Shown here: piece after piece, positions 34,422-42,093 of the stretch
How the letters are laid out: every line of letters starts with the position of its first letter
How positions within the stretch are numbered: the stretch's first letter is position 1
Assembly: GCA_963704515.1 (NCBI GenBank)
Contig: OY969913.1
Span: 186,001-250,000 of the forward strand
DNA: 64,000 bases
Direction: 5' to 3'
DNA from: VRUE01 sp963704515
Lineage (GTDB): Bacteria; Actinomycetota; Thermoleophilia; Solirubrobacterales; 70-9
Notes under the pieces: generated by a model
Databases searched by the model: none
The model's input: the letters and a program-made list of their open reading frames with translations, nothing else
Told to the model about the DNA's origin: nothing
Program-made: the position numbers and the translations under genes

Positions 34422-35004
34422 CCGGGGGAGGTTCGTCGCCGGACTCGTACGGCTGGGGGACGGCGCCCGCGAGGGGGGCGCCGAGCAGCTGGCGCAGCAG
34501 CACCAGGTGCTGGGCGTGGCTGGCGCCGACCGCCGCGGTGACCGCGCGGGGCGCCGCGGTCTGTAGGCGCGAGGGCGCCGCCAGGTCCTGGGCGAGCGCC
34601 GCGTTCTCGGCTTCGTAGGCGAGGCGCAGGGCGTCGGCGCGGCCGGCGGGCGGCGCCGGCTCGAGCTCTTCCGCTTCGGCTTCGGTTTCGCCGCCGAGGC
34701 CGCGGATCGCCTTGGTCAGCGCGTCGAGGTGGGCCTGGTCGTGGCCGCGCAGCTCGTGGCCGACGACGAGCGCACGACCGCGCAGCCGCGGCAGGGCGCG
34801 GTCCCAAGTGGCGACCGCGGTGAGCTCGGCAGCGAGCGCGTCGTTGAGGATCTCGACGTCGGCGGCCTTTTCGGTGTCGGTCTTGGCGCCCTGGCCATGC
34901 CGGCCGCAGCCGCTCGCGAACAGCGCCAGGAGAGCCGCGGAAACGACAACGACGCGGCCCAGGCCGCGTCGTTGTCCGCTGACGATTGAGTGCCAGGCGC
35001 CCAT
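34411..35004 (-). CDS. ferritin-like lipoprotein (DUF4439-like)
   Basis: 197 residues from ATG 35004. Signal peptide GRVVVVSAALLALFASGC with a lipobox at its end, so the mature Cys-anchored protein is outside the membrane. The soluble part is a helical bundle: AADVEILNDALAAELTAVAT, VVGHELRGHDQAHLDALTKA, AYEAENAALAQDL and VGASHAQHLVLLRQLLG, with Glu and His at spacings seen in ferritin-like domains. Function unknown. Overlaps the MMPL gene and is presumably part of the same operon. Confidence 0.72.
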   Translation of the reverse strand: MGAWHSIVSGQRRGLGRVVVVSAALLALFASGCGRHGQGAKTDTEKAADVEILNDALAAELTAVATWDRALPRLRGRALVVGHELRGHDQAHLDALTKAIRGLGGETEAEAEELEPAPPAGRADALRLAYEAENAALAQDLAAPSRLQTAAPRAVTAAVGASHAQHLVLLRQLLGAPLAGAVPQPYESGDEPPPGGR

Positions 35005-35031
35005 CGGGCGCGAAGCATATGCCGAGGCTCG

Positions 35032-35724
35032 CTAGACCTTCTTGGCGGCCTTGCGGGCTTTAGCCTTGCCTTTTTTGGCTTTCTGCGCCGGCTTCTTCTC
35101 CGGCGGCATGCCTTCGAAGTTCATCATGACTAGCGTCGAGGGAATGCCCTCCTCGCCGGACTTGGCGAGCCGTTTGGCGCTGCCGGAATGGATCTTGATC
35201 GCCTTTTCGAGCGTGTCAGCGACGAGATCGACCGATTCCTTCCAGCCCTGCTCGTCCACGACGCCGGGCGTCCAGCTCAGGTGCCGGTCTTCGCGAGCGT
35301 CAAAGCTGCCGCCGAGAAGCGCGCCGACGACATCATCGACGATCATCTCAATGCTCGAGGCACTGACGCCCGGCTTGACCGACTCAGGAAGCGATTTCCA
35401 GTCGGCATCCGTCAGGTACGCACGAGCGGTCGCCCGGTAGTAGTGCTCGACCGCTCCGCGGCGGGGCTCCGTCTTGACCATTTCGATGCATTCGAAGTCC
35501 CTGAGGACTTTGACGTGGTAGCTGACCTGGCTGAGTCCCTCTTCGAGCTCCTTCGAGAGTTCGTTGGGGCTCGCCATCCGCTCGTTGAGGATGGTCAGGA
35601 TCTCGACGCGGAGCGGATGCGCCAGGGCCTTGACGAGGCGCTGGTCGACGCCGCTGCCCTTCTTCTTGCTCTTGGACTTGGCTTTGGATTTTGCAGGCAA
35701 AGCGACTCCTCCGATTCGGTTCAT
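35032..35724 (-). CDS. ArsR-type HTH regulator (paralogue of 36760-37362)
   Basis: 230 residues from ATG 35724 (GAAGG 7 nt upstream; ATG 35742 is possible). HTH core RLVKALAHPLRVEILTILNE, ASPNELSKELEEGLSQVSYH and HVKVLRDFECIEMVKTEPRR. A C-terminal domain shared with the second regulator includes DAREDRHLSWTPG, GW and SGEEG-P-STLVMMNFE. The two tails are Lys/Ala-rich (KAKSKSKKK near the start; KAKKGKAKARKAAKK at the end), which may add non-specific DNA affinity. It is divergent from a tiny 19-codon ORF and a terminator-like hairpin. Confidence 0.82.
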   Translation of the reverse strand: MNRIGGVALPAKSKAKSKSKKKGSGVDQRLVKALAHPLRVEILTILNERMASPNELSKELEEGLSQVSYHVKVLRDFECIEMVKTEPRRGAVEHYYRATARAYLTDADWKSLPESVKPGVSASSIEMIVDDVVGALLGGSFDAREDRHLSWTPGVVDEQGWKESVDLVADTLEKAIKIHSGSAKRLAKSGEEGIPSTLVMMNFEGMPPEKKPAQKAKKGKAKARKAAKKV

Positions 35725-35836
35725 TGCGCGGCCTTCAACCACTCCATCCTATTGGACACATACCCAAACTGGCAAACCGGATTTGGCTCGTTTGCAGGGT
35801 ATTGCTTATTACTGGAACATTTTCCACTAATGGATT

Positions 35837-35846
35837 GGTCTAAAGC
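35837..35846 (+). promoter_or_regulatory. GGTCTAAAGC motif, shared with 37480-37489
   Basis: The same 10-mer occurs at 37480-37489 just upstream of the E1-like gene. Both lie on the + strand, each in the interval upstream of an ArsR-type gene (on its non-coding side). Candidate promoter or ArsR operator half-site. Confidence 0.4.
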
Positions 35847-35908
35847 ACCGTAACGGGTGGTCGCGACCCCCCACCGCAAAAGCCGAGTTTGCGAAGGGGG
35901 TGAGGCAG

Positions 35909-35968
35909 GTGAAGATCGGCATGGTCGAGCAGGTCGTTCCGCTGCTTTCATTGAACAAGACGCGCTAA
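35909..35968 (+). CDS. possible 19-residue peptide gene
   Basis: GTG 35909 to TAA 35966-35968 encodes MKIGMVEQVVPLLSLNKTR. AAGGGGG (35894-35900) is 8 nt upstream, the GGTCTAAAGC motif is further upstream and a strong hairpin (35980-36021) follows, so it looks like a discrete transcription unit between an ArsR gene and a DNA glycosylase. GTG 35900 would give 22 residues. Very short, so the evidence is contextual; it may be a remnant. Confidence 0.3.
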   Translation: MKIGMVEQVVPLLSLNKTR

Positions 35969-35979
35969 GCGTGCGCAGC

Positions 35980-36021
35980 GTGGGCGGATCGGTCCCTAGA
36001 TCGGGGGATCGATCCGCCCAC
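35980..36021. terminator. strong hairpin after the small ORF
   Basis: GTGGGCGGATCGGTCCC (35980-35996) pairs with the segment 36003-36021 (GGGGGATCGATCCGCCCAC) with two small bulges around a 6-nt loop. No T-run follows, so it is terminator-like in structure only. It ends 28 bp before the glycosylase start. Confidence 0.45.
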
Positions 36022-36049
36022 CGCTTCGCGGCATGATTCAGTTCCACGC

Positions 36050-36763
36050 GTGACAAAGCGGGGATCTTCCACAGGCTCCGGGCGACTCGCGAGGCTCGCC
36101 ACCGAGATCCACGCTTGCCGCCGCTGCCCGCGCCTGGTCGAGTGGCGCGAGGAGCGCGCCGCCGACCCGCCGCGTCGCTTCCGCGGCGAGGAGTACTGGG
36201 CCCGCCCGCTCGACGGCTTCGGCGACCCAGCCGCCCGGGTCGCGATCGTCGGCCTGGCTCCCGCGGCCCACGGCGCCAACCGCACCGGGCGGATGTTCAC
36301 CGGCGACCGCTCGGGCGAGTGGCTGTACGCGGCTCTGCACCGGGCGGGGTTCGCCAACCACGCCGCCTCGGAGCGCCGCGACGACGGTCTGCGACTGCGC
36401 GACGCCTACGTCACCGCCGTCGTCCGCTGCGCGCCGCCCGCCAACCGTCCGACCCCGGAAGAGCGCGACCGCTGCCTGCCCTATCTGGAGCGCGAGCTGG
36501 AGCTGCTCGCGGACTGCCGCACGATCGTCGCCCTCGGCGCCTTCGCCTGGGACGGCGCGCTACGGGCGGTTCGGACCCTGGGCGGCGAGGTTCCGCGGCC
36601 GCGGCCGCGCTTCGGTCACGGCGCCGAAGCGCCGGTTGGCCGCTGGAGTCTGCTCGGCTGCTACCACCCGAGCCAGCAGAACACCTTCACCGGCCGGCTC
36701 ACCGAGCCGATGCTCGACGCGGTGCTGGAGCGGGCACGGCAGCTCGCCAGGCTCGGCGCCTAG
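36050..36763 (+). CDS. type-5 (UdgB-like) uracil-DNA glycosylase with iron-sulfur cluster
   Basis: 237 residues from GTG 36050. Four cysteines fit [4Fe-4S] ligands: C23 and C26 (HACRRCPRL), C126 (VVRCAPPANRPT) and C141. Motif 1 is GLAPAAHGANRTGRMF (from G67) and motif 2 is HPSQQNTFTGR near the C-terminus. The GLAPA(A/G) motif, lacking the Asp of family 4, marks family 5, which removes uracil and other deaminated bases. No repair genes adjacent. Stop overlaps the convergent ArsR gene by 4 bp. Confidence 0.92.
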   Translation: MTKRGSSTGSGRLARLATEIHACRRCPRLVEWREERAADPPRRFRGEEYWARPLDGFGDPAARVAIVGLAPAAHGANRTGRMFTGDRSGEWLYAALHRAGFANHAASERRDDGLRLRDAYVTAVVRCAPPANRPTPEERDRCLPYLERELELLADCRTIVALGAFAWDGALRAVRTLGGEVPRPRPRFGHGAEAPVGRWSLLGCYHPSQQNTFTGRLTEPMLDAVLERARQLARLGA

Positions 36764-37362
36764 CTCGGAGACTCGAAGGCCATGATCGCGACCGTGGCCG
36801 GCATCCCCTGCTCGCCGCTGGCGGCCAGCCGACGGGCGCTTTCGGAGCGGATCCGGGTCAGCCGTCCCAGGGTCTCGTTCATCAGCCCAGCCACCGCCTT
36901 CCAGCCCGTGGCGTCGAAGCGGCCGGCGCTGCAGCTCAGGTGACGATCGTCGCGGGCATCGAAGGTCTTCGCTTCGAGCGCGGCGACGGCGTCGCCGAAG
37001 ATGTCCTGCAGGAAGCTGGTCGTCATGTCGCCCTTCAGCGTCGCCGGCAGCCGGCTCCAGGCCGCGTCGTCGAAGAAGAGGGCGCGCTTTGCGCGGTAGA
37101 AGTGCTCATTGGCGCCGCGCCGCCTCCTCGTCTTCACCTTCTCGATGCAGCCCAGCCGCTCGAGCTCCTCGACGTGGTGGTAGAAGGCGCTGACCTCGGC
37201 GCCGAGTTCCTCGCCGATTTCGGTGGCGCTGGCGATCCGCTCGTTGAGCACGGCGAGGATGTGCTCACGCACGGGGTGGCCGAGCGCCCTGATCAGCAGT
37301 GGGTCCAGGAGCCTCCGGAAGTGGCCTCCCTCGATCAGTTCACCCATCGATCTGCCTGGCAT
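36760..37362 (-). CDS. ArsR-type HTH regulator (second paralogue)
   Basis: 200 residues from ATG 37362 (AGGAG 7 nt upstream; GTG 37368 is possible). HTH core LLIRALGHPVREHILAVLNE, IASATEIGEELGAEVSAFYH and HVEELERLGCIEKVKTRRRR. The C-terminal domain parallels the regulator at 35032: DARDDRHLSCSAG, GW, SARRLAASGEQGMPATVAIM. The paired arrangement suggests duplication. It is divergent from the E1-like RiPP-type gene, its likeliest target. Confidence 0.83.
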   Translation of the reverse strand: MPGRSMGELIEGGHFRRLLDPLLIRALGHPVREHILAVLNERIASATEIGEELGAEVSAFYHHVEELERLGCIEKVKTRRRRGANEHFYRAKRALFFDDAAWSRLPATLKGDMTTSFLQDIFGDAVAALEAKTFDARDDRHLSCSAGRFDATGWKAVAGLMNETLGRLTRIRSESARRLAASGEQGMPATVAIMAFESPS

Positions 37363-37479
37363 CGGCACGCTCCTCTTCTAGGTTGTCCGTCATACCAGGA
37401 TAAATAGGCGGGGTTACCGAAATCTTGCGCCCCGGTGAAGCCTGCGCCCCGCCGCTGAAACTGATTTGAGCATTCGACC

Positions 37480-37489
37480 GGTCTAAAGC
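37480..37489 (+). promoter_or_regulatory. GGTCTAAAGC motif upstream of the E1-like gene
   Basis: Identical to 35837-35846. It lies 28 nt before ATG 37517, with GGAGG between, where a -10 region or operator would be expected. Confidence 0.4.
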
Positions 37490-37516
37490 GATATCCGACA
37501 GGAGGCGGAGTTCCTC

Positions 37517-38629
37517 ATGCAAAGACCACGGTTGAAGCGCACGACCCAGCAGATGGAAGCCCCGAACGGCGACCTCTACCTGCTGCGACCGAGCGCCGGC
37601 TCGGACATCCACATCGAGAACCCGGACGAGCCGGGGCGGGCGCTGCTGGCGGCGCTCGACGGGTCGCGCACGCGCGAGGCGCTGATCGAGGAGTTCGGCG
37701 AGAGCGAGGTCAACGACCTGCTGGCGCAGTTCGAGGAGCTGGGCGTGGTCGAGGACGCCGCCGACGACGACCTGATCTCCGAGCGGGTCTTCGAGCGCTT
37801 CGACCGCCAGCTGCGCTACTTCGCCGACATCACCCCGGGGCCGCCGGCCTCGCGGTGCCAGAAACGCCTCGAAGACGCGCGGATCGCGGTGCTCGGGGTG
37901 GGCGGGCTGGGCGGCTGGTCGGCGCTCAACCTCGCCTGTTGCGGAGTCGGCGAGATGCTGCTGCTCGACTTCGACCGGGTCGAGATGAGCAACCTCAACC
38001 GCCAGGTCCTCTACGCCGAGGCCGACATCGGCCGCCACAAGGCGGTCGCCGCCGCCGAGCGGCTGAAGGGGTTCAACTCGGCGATGGAGGTCGAGGCGCG
38101 CGTGCACAAACTCGACAGCGAGGCGGACGTGGCGGAGACGATCGCCGGCTATGACGTGGTGATCGACGCCTGCGACTGGCCGGCGCACGACATCGAGCAC
38201 TGGATCAACGCCGCCTGCTTCGCCGCCGGCATCCCCTTCATCGCGATGAGCCACTTCCCGCCGGTGGCGCGGGTCGGGCCGATGTACGTGCCGGGCGTGA
38301 CCGGCTGCTTCGTCTGCCAGGAGATCGGCTACCGGCGCAGCTTCCCGCTCTTCGACGTGGCGATGGAGCAGCAGCGCGGCAAGGAGTCCCCGGCCGCGAC
38401 CCTGGGCCCGGCCTGCGGCCTGATCGGCGGCCAGATCGGGCTCGACGTGATGCACTACCTGACCGGCCTCGCGCAGCCCTCGACCCTCGGCGTCGGCCAC
38501 ATCTATGACCTGCGCACGATGGAGCTCGAGCGCGAGCCGGTGGTCCCCGACCCCGACTGCCCGGTCTGCGGCGAGCTGAAGCACGTCCCGCTGAAAAAGC
38601 TGCGGACGACGGCACCCAGCGAGGCATAG
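37517..38629 (+). CDS. E1-like (ThiF) protein with N-terminal peptide-clamp domain, RiPP/TOMM type
   Basis: 370 residues from ATG 37517, GGAGG upstream. Residues about 1-85 (RLKRTTQQMEAPNGDLYLLR, then DGSRTREALIEEFGESEVND) look like the winged-helix leader-peptide clamp found in TOMM E1-like proteins. From about 110 an adenylating ThiF domain follows: VLGVGGLGGWSALNLACCGV, DFDRVEMSNLNRQVLY and DVVIDACDWPAHDIEHWIN. Zinc ligands are the two CxxC pairs GCFVC and CPVC. In RiPP clusters such proteins present or activate a precursor for a cyclodehydratase or ligase. No YcaO or precursor is adjacent. An ArsR paralogue is divergent. Confidence 0.85.
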   Translation: MQRPRLKRTTQQMEAPNGDLYLLRPSAGSDIHIENPDEPGRALLAALDGSRTREALIEEFGESEVNDLLAQFEELGVVEDAADDDLISERVFERFDRQLRYFADITPGPPASRCQKRLEDARIAVLGVGGLGGWSALNLACCGVGEMLLLDFDRVEMSNLNRQVLYAEADIGRHKAVAAAERLKGFNSAMEVEARVHKLDSEADVAETIAGYDVVIDACDWPAHDIEHWINAACFAAGIPFIAMSHFPPVARVGPMYVPGVTGCFVCQEIGYRRSFPLFDVAMEQQRGKESPAATLGPACGLIGGQIGLDVMHYLTGLAQPSTLGVGHIYDLRTMELEREPVVPDPDCPVCGELKHVPLKKLRTTAPSEA

Positions 38630-38676
38630 CGGCACGAGACCCCGCCCGCGCCTCGCTCCTACAATGGACCCAGCCC

Positions 38677-38749
38677 GCCGACGTAGCTCAGCTGGTAGAG
38701 CACTTCACTCGTAATGAAGGGGTCCCCGGTTCAAATCCGGGCGTCGGCT
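38677..38749 (+). tRNA. tRNA-Thr (CGT)
   Basis: Acceptor GCCGACG (38677-38683) pairs with CGTCGGC (38742-38748); D arm has AGCTCAGCTGGTAGAG; the anticodon arm is CTTCA-CTCGTAA-TGAAG with anticodon CGT; the T arm is CCCGGTTCAAATCCGGG. Discriminator T at 38749; no CCA encoded. Confidence 0.97.
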
Positions 38750-38809
38750 CTGAGGCATCGAGCCGGGCGGAGGCGGCTACCTCTCGGCTGAAGATGGCGG
38801 ATGAGTCAG

Positions 38810-39523
38810 TCAGCCGCTGGCGCCCTCGAACTTGTAGCCGACGCCGCGCACGGTGACGACCAGTTCGGGGCGTTGGGGGTCGCGCTCTACCTTTTGGCGG
38901 AGGTTGGAGATGTGGACGTCGCAGGCGCGCTCGTCGCCGTCGAACTCGGTCTGCCAGAGCTCCTCCATGATCTGGCGCCGGGGGAAGACCTCTCCGGGGC
39001 GGCCGGCGAGCAGGCGGAGCAGCTGGAACTCCGAGCGGGTGAGGCTGACCGGGTCGCCGTGCACGGTGGCGACGTGGCGGACCAGGTCGATCGCGACCGG
39101 GCCGGCTTCGATCTTCACCGCCTGGTTGAGCGGGCCGCGGTCGAGCTCGCGGCGGCGCAGCTGGGCGCGCACCCGGCCGAGCAGCTCGCGGACCGAGAAG
39201 GGCTTGGTCACGTAGTCGTCGGCGCCGACCTCGAGGCCGACCACCTTGTCGACCTCGGCGTCCTTGGCGGTGAGGACGATGATCGGCACGGCGCTGCGGG
39301 CGCGCACCTCGCGGCAGATGTCGAGGCCGCTGGGCCCGGGCATCATGATGTCGAGGATCAGCAGGTCGAAGGGGATCCCGTCGCCGCTCAGTTTTCGCGT
39401 CGCGTCGTCGCCGTCGACCGCGACGTCGACGTCGAAGCCCTCCTGGGCGAGCGCGTAGCCGACCGACTCGCGGACCGAGGGCTCGTCGTCGGCGACCAGT
39501 ATCCGTCCGCTGCTCATCGTCAT
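38810..39523 (-). CDS. OmpR/PhoB-type response regulator
   Basis: 237 residues from ATG 39523 (ATG 39517 possible). Receiver domain with acidic pair in VADDEPSVR, phospho-acceptor D58 in LLILDIMMPG, and switch residues in VLTAKDAE and YVTKPF. The C-terminal winged helix contains LTRSEFQLLRLLAGRPGEVF and VHISNLRQKVERDPQRPELV. It overlaps the sensor kinase stop (ATGA), so the two are one operon. Probable transcription factor of a PhoPR/ResDE-like system. Confidence 0.95.
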   Translation of the reverse strand: MTMSSGRILVADDEPSVRESVGYALAQEGFDVDVAVDGDDATRKLSGDGIPFDLLILDIMMPGPSGLDICREVRARSAVPIIVLTAKDAEVDKVVGLEVGADDYVTKPFSVRELLGRVRAQLRRRELDRGPLNQAVKIEAGPVAIDLVRHVATVHGDPVSLTRSEFQLLRLLAGRPGEVFPRRQIMEELWQTEFDGDERACDVHISNLRQKVERDPQRPELVVTVRGVGYKFEGASG

Positions 39524-40818
39524 GCCACCGGGGTCGGGCTGGGCTGGGCGATCGGCAGGCGGACCCAGAAGGTGCTGCCCTCGCCCTCGACCGAATCGGC
39601 CCCGAGCTCGCCCCCCATCACGTCGACCATGCGCCGCGCGATCGCCAGGCCGAGGCCGAAGCCCTGCTGCTTGCGCGACTCGCTGCGCCGGTAGAAGCGC
39701 TCAAAGACGCGCTCTATCTCCGCCGCGGGAATCCCGCTTCCTGTGTCGATCACTTCCAAGGCCACGTCAGTCTCGCCGTCCCGGCGGCCGCGAACGGTAA
39801 CGGTGCCGGGGGGTGGCGTGTTCTTGAAGGCGTTGGTGAGCAGGCCGATCAGCACCTGGCGCAGCAGGGTCGGATCCCCCTTGGCGGCCAGCTCGGGCTC
39901 GACCTCGACGAGGAGATCGACGTGTTTGGGCTGCTCGACGGCGGCGACCACGTCGCGGATCGCGGCCGGCACGTCGACCACCTCGGCCTCGCCGGCGCCA
40001 AGCTGCTCGACCCGAGCCAAGGTGAGCAGCGCCTGGGTGAGCCGGTTCATGCGGTCGGCGTCGTCGCCGAGCCGGGCGAGGAAGTGGTCGCGTGCTTGCG
40101 GGTCGTTCTTGGCGCCGTCCTGGAGGACCTCGATCGCGCTGGAGATCCCGGCCAGCGGGTTGCGCAGCTCGTGCGCCGCGTTGGAGACGAAGTCGGCTTC
40201 GGCGAACTCGCGGCGCATCTCCTCGGTGCGGTCGCGGACCACGGCGAGCACCGCTCGCTCTCCCGGCAGCGAGCGCGCCTGGATCGCGTAGGCCCGGTCG
40301 CCGATTCGCAGCGCCGGGTGGGAGCCGAAGCCGACCTCGGCGGCGCGGTGCAGGTGTGGCAGCAGCACCTCTGGCGGCCGGCCGCCTTCGAGCAGCTCGG
40401 TGGCGGCGCTGTTGGAGAAGCGCACCGGCCCATCGTCGTCGACCACCATCACCGCGTCGGTGAGGCCGTCGAAGATCGCCTCGAGCTTGTTGCGGTCGGC
40501 GGTGAGCACGCCGAAGCTCTCCTTGAGCGAGGCGCGCATCGACTCCAGGGCGCTCGCGAGTTCGCCGATCTCGTCGCGGCCCCCGACCCGGATCGGCGTG
40601 TCGAAGGACCCCGCCGCCATCTCGGCCGCGGTGCGGGCCAGCGCGGAGACGCGGCGGGCGATCACCGCGGCGATCACGAAGCCGACCAGGACCCCGATCA
40701 GCACGGCGGCGATCAGCGCCTGGCGGTTTTCGCCGAAGAGGTAGACGGCGAAGGCGGTGATCAGCGAGACGGCCGCGAAGGCCCCCGCCAGCCAAAGACG
40801 CATCCCGATCCGTCTCAT
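39520..40818 (-). CDS. PhoR-like sensor histidine kinase
   Basis: 432 residues from ATG 40818 (GTG 40824 possible). Two N-terminal TM helices with almost no periplasmic loop (about 8-62), HAMP (ARRVSALARTAAEMAAGSFD), a small PAS domain (KLEAIFDGLTDAVMVVDDDG), HisKA with FVSNAAHELRNPLAGISSAI and HATPase_c with N box TNAFKNTP, G1 DTGSGIPAAE, F box RFYRR and G2 GFGLGLAIARR. The short extracellular region implies sensing in the membrane or through the PAS domain. Confidence 0.95.
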   Translation of the reverse strand: MRRIGMRLWLAGAFAAVSLITAFAVYLFGENRQALIAAVLIGVLVGFVIAAVIARRVSALARTAAEMAAGSFDTPIRVGGRDEIGELASALESMRASLKESFGVLTADRNKLEAIFDGLTDAVMVVDDDGPVRFSNSAATELLEGGRPPEVLLPHLHRAAEVGFGSHPALRIGDRAYAIQARSLPGERAVLAVVRDRTEEMRREFAEADFVSNAAHELRNPLAGISSAIEVLQDGAKNDPQARDHFLARLGDDADRMNRLTQALLTLARVEQLGAGEAEVVDVPAAIRDVVAAVEQPKHVDLLVEVEPELAAKGDPTLLRQVLIGLLTNAFKNTPPPGTVTVRGRRDGETDVALEVIDTGSGIPAAEIERVFERFYRRSESRKQQGFGLGLAIARRMVDVMGGELGADSVEGEGSTFWVRLPIAQPSPTPVA

Positions 40819-40850
40819 GAGCACTTACTAACACAATCCCCCCGCCAGCC

Positions 40851-40904
40851 GGGACGTGCCGCTCCTTAGAGGTCCATATAGGTCTCTAAGAAGCGGCACG
40901 TCCC
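40851..40904. repeat. near-perfect 21-bp-arm hairpin between kinase and glycosyltransferase
   Basis: Arms 40851-40871 and 40884-40904 pair at 20 of 21 positions around a 12-nt loop (GTCCATATAGGT). It starts 32 bp before the kinase ATG (minus strand) and ends 32 bp before the glycosyltransferase GTG (plus strand), so it lies centrally in the divergent promoter. Different sequence from P1 and P2. Confidence 0.75.
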
Positions 40905-40936
40905 CGGGGACCGGGGGGCGTGGGAGAATCGCTCTT

Positions 40937-41662
40937 GTGCGGACGCTGGTCTTCATCCCGGCCTGGAACGAGGAGGACTCGGTGGCTACCGTGATCGACG
41001 GTGTGCGCGATCGACTGCCCGAGGCCGACGTGCTGGTGGTCGACGACGGCTCGATCGACGGGACGGCGGAGCGGGCGCGGGCGGCGGGCGCGCTTGTCGC
41101 CTCGCTGCCCTTCAACCAGGGGCTGGGCGCGGCCCTGCAGACCGGGTACCTGCACGCGCTGCGCGAGGGCTACGACTTCTGCGCCCACCTCGACGCCGAC
41201 GGCCAGCACCCGCCGGCCGAGGTGGCGCGGCTGCTGGCGGAGGTCTACGCCGACCGTGCCGACCTGGTGATCGGCTCGCGCTACCGTGACCCCGGCCCGG
41301 CGGAGAGCGACGACTACAAGCCGACGCTCTCGCGGCGGATCGGCACCGGCGTCTTCCGCTTCTTCCTGACGCTCGCCACGCGCCAGCGCTTCACCGACAC
41401 GACCAGCGGCATGCGGGCCGCCAACCGGCGGGTGATGGCGCTCTTCAGCGAGCGCTACTCGCCCGACTTCGCCGAGATCGAGTCGCTGCAGCTGGCGGTG
41501 CGCGAGGGCCTGCGGGTCGAGGAGGTGCCGGTGCGGATGCTCGAGCGGGTCGGCGGGACCTCGTTCCTGACGCCGCTGCGCTCGGCCTTCTTCATCTTCA
41601 AGGGGATGATCGTCCTGCTGGTGGGCCAGTTCCGCCCGCGGCACGCGGAGGCGGAGCGGTGA
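40937..41662 (+). CDS. family 2 glycosyltransferase (DPM/polyprenyl-phosphate type)
   Basis: 241 residues from GTG 40937. GT-A fold: LVFIPAWNEEDSVATVI, metal-binding DADGQH (HLDADGQHPPAEV), VVDDGSIDGTAE and the acceptor segment TDTTSGMRAANRR. The C-terminus has one hydrophobic stretch (SAFFIFKGMIVLLVGQF). Pairing with a DUF2304 gene (GTGA overlap) is typical of polyprenyl-phosphate sugar transferases that supply glycan assembly. Confidence 0.9.
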   Translation: MRTLVFIPAWNEEDSVATVIDGVRDRLPEADVLVVDDGSIDGTAERARAAGALVASLPFNQGLGAALQTGYLHALREGYDFCAHLDADGQHPPAEVARLLAEVYADRADLVIGSRYRDPGPAESDDYKPTLSRRIGTGVFRFFLTLATRQRFTDTTSGMRAANRRVMALFSERYSPDFAEIESLQLAVREGLRVEEVPVRMLERVGGTSFLTPLRSAFFIFKGMIVLLVGQFRPRHAEAER

Positions 41663-42093
41663 CCGGGCTGGCGCTGGCCGCCGCCAGCCAGAGCCCCAAG
41701 GTCCACCTCACCGCGCAGACGCGGATCATCGCCGCGGTCCTGGCGCTGGCCTTCATGGCGCTGGTGCTGGAGCTGATCCGGCGCGACAAACTCCAGGAGC
41801 GCTTCAGCGTCGTCTGGTTCGTCGCCGGGCTGGGGATGCTCGTCGGCGCCGCCTTCCCCGGGCTGCTGACTCTGGTCGCCGACGCGATGGGGGTACGCGA
41901 CACGAACGTCGCCCTCTTCTCGATCGTGCTCCTCTTCCTGCTTGGCCTGGCGCTCAACTTCAGCGTGACGATGTCGCGCCAGGCGACCCAAATCACCCGG
42001 CTCGCTCAGGAGCGGGCGCTGGAGAAGGCGAGCACGCAGGCGCGCTCAGGCGAAAACGGCAGCAAGGCGGAAGGCGAGCGCCTCGAGAGCTAG
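41659..42093 (+). CDS. DUF2304 membrane protein
   Basis: 144 residues from GTG 41659. Three TM segments (about 23-41, 52-73, 85-104), with LELIRRDKLQERFSVVWFVA and a cytoplasmic tail MSRQATQITRLAQERALEKA, the DUF2304 pattern. It is usually next to a family 2 glycosyltransferase and may be its membrane partner. The last 48 bp overlap the convergent holB gene. Confidence 0.88.
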   Translation: MTGLALAAASQSPKVHLTAQTRIIAAVLALAFMALVLELIRRDKLQERFSVVWFVAGLGMLVGAAFPGLLTLVADAMGVRDTNVALFSIVLLFLLGLALNFSVTMSRQATQITRLAQERALEKASTQARSGENGSKAEGERLES

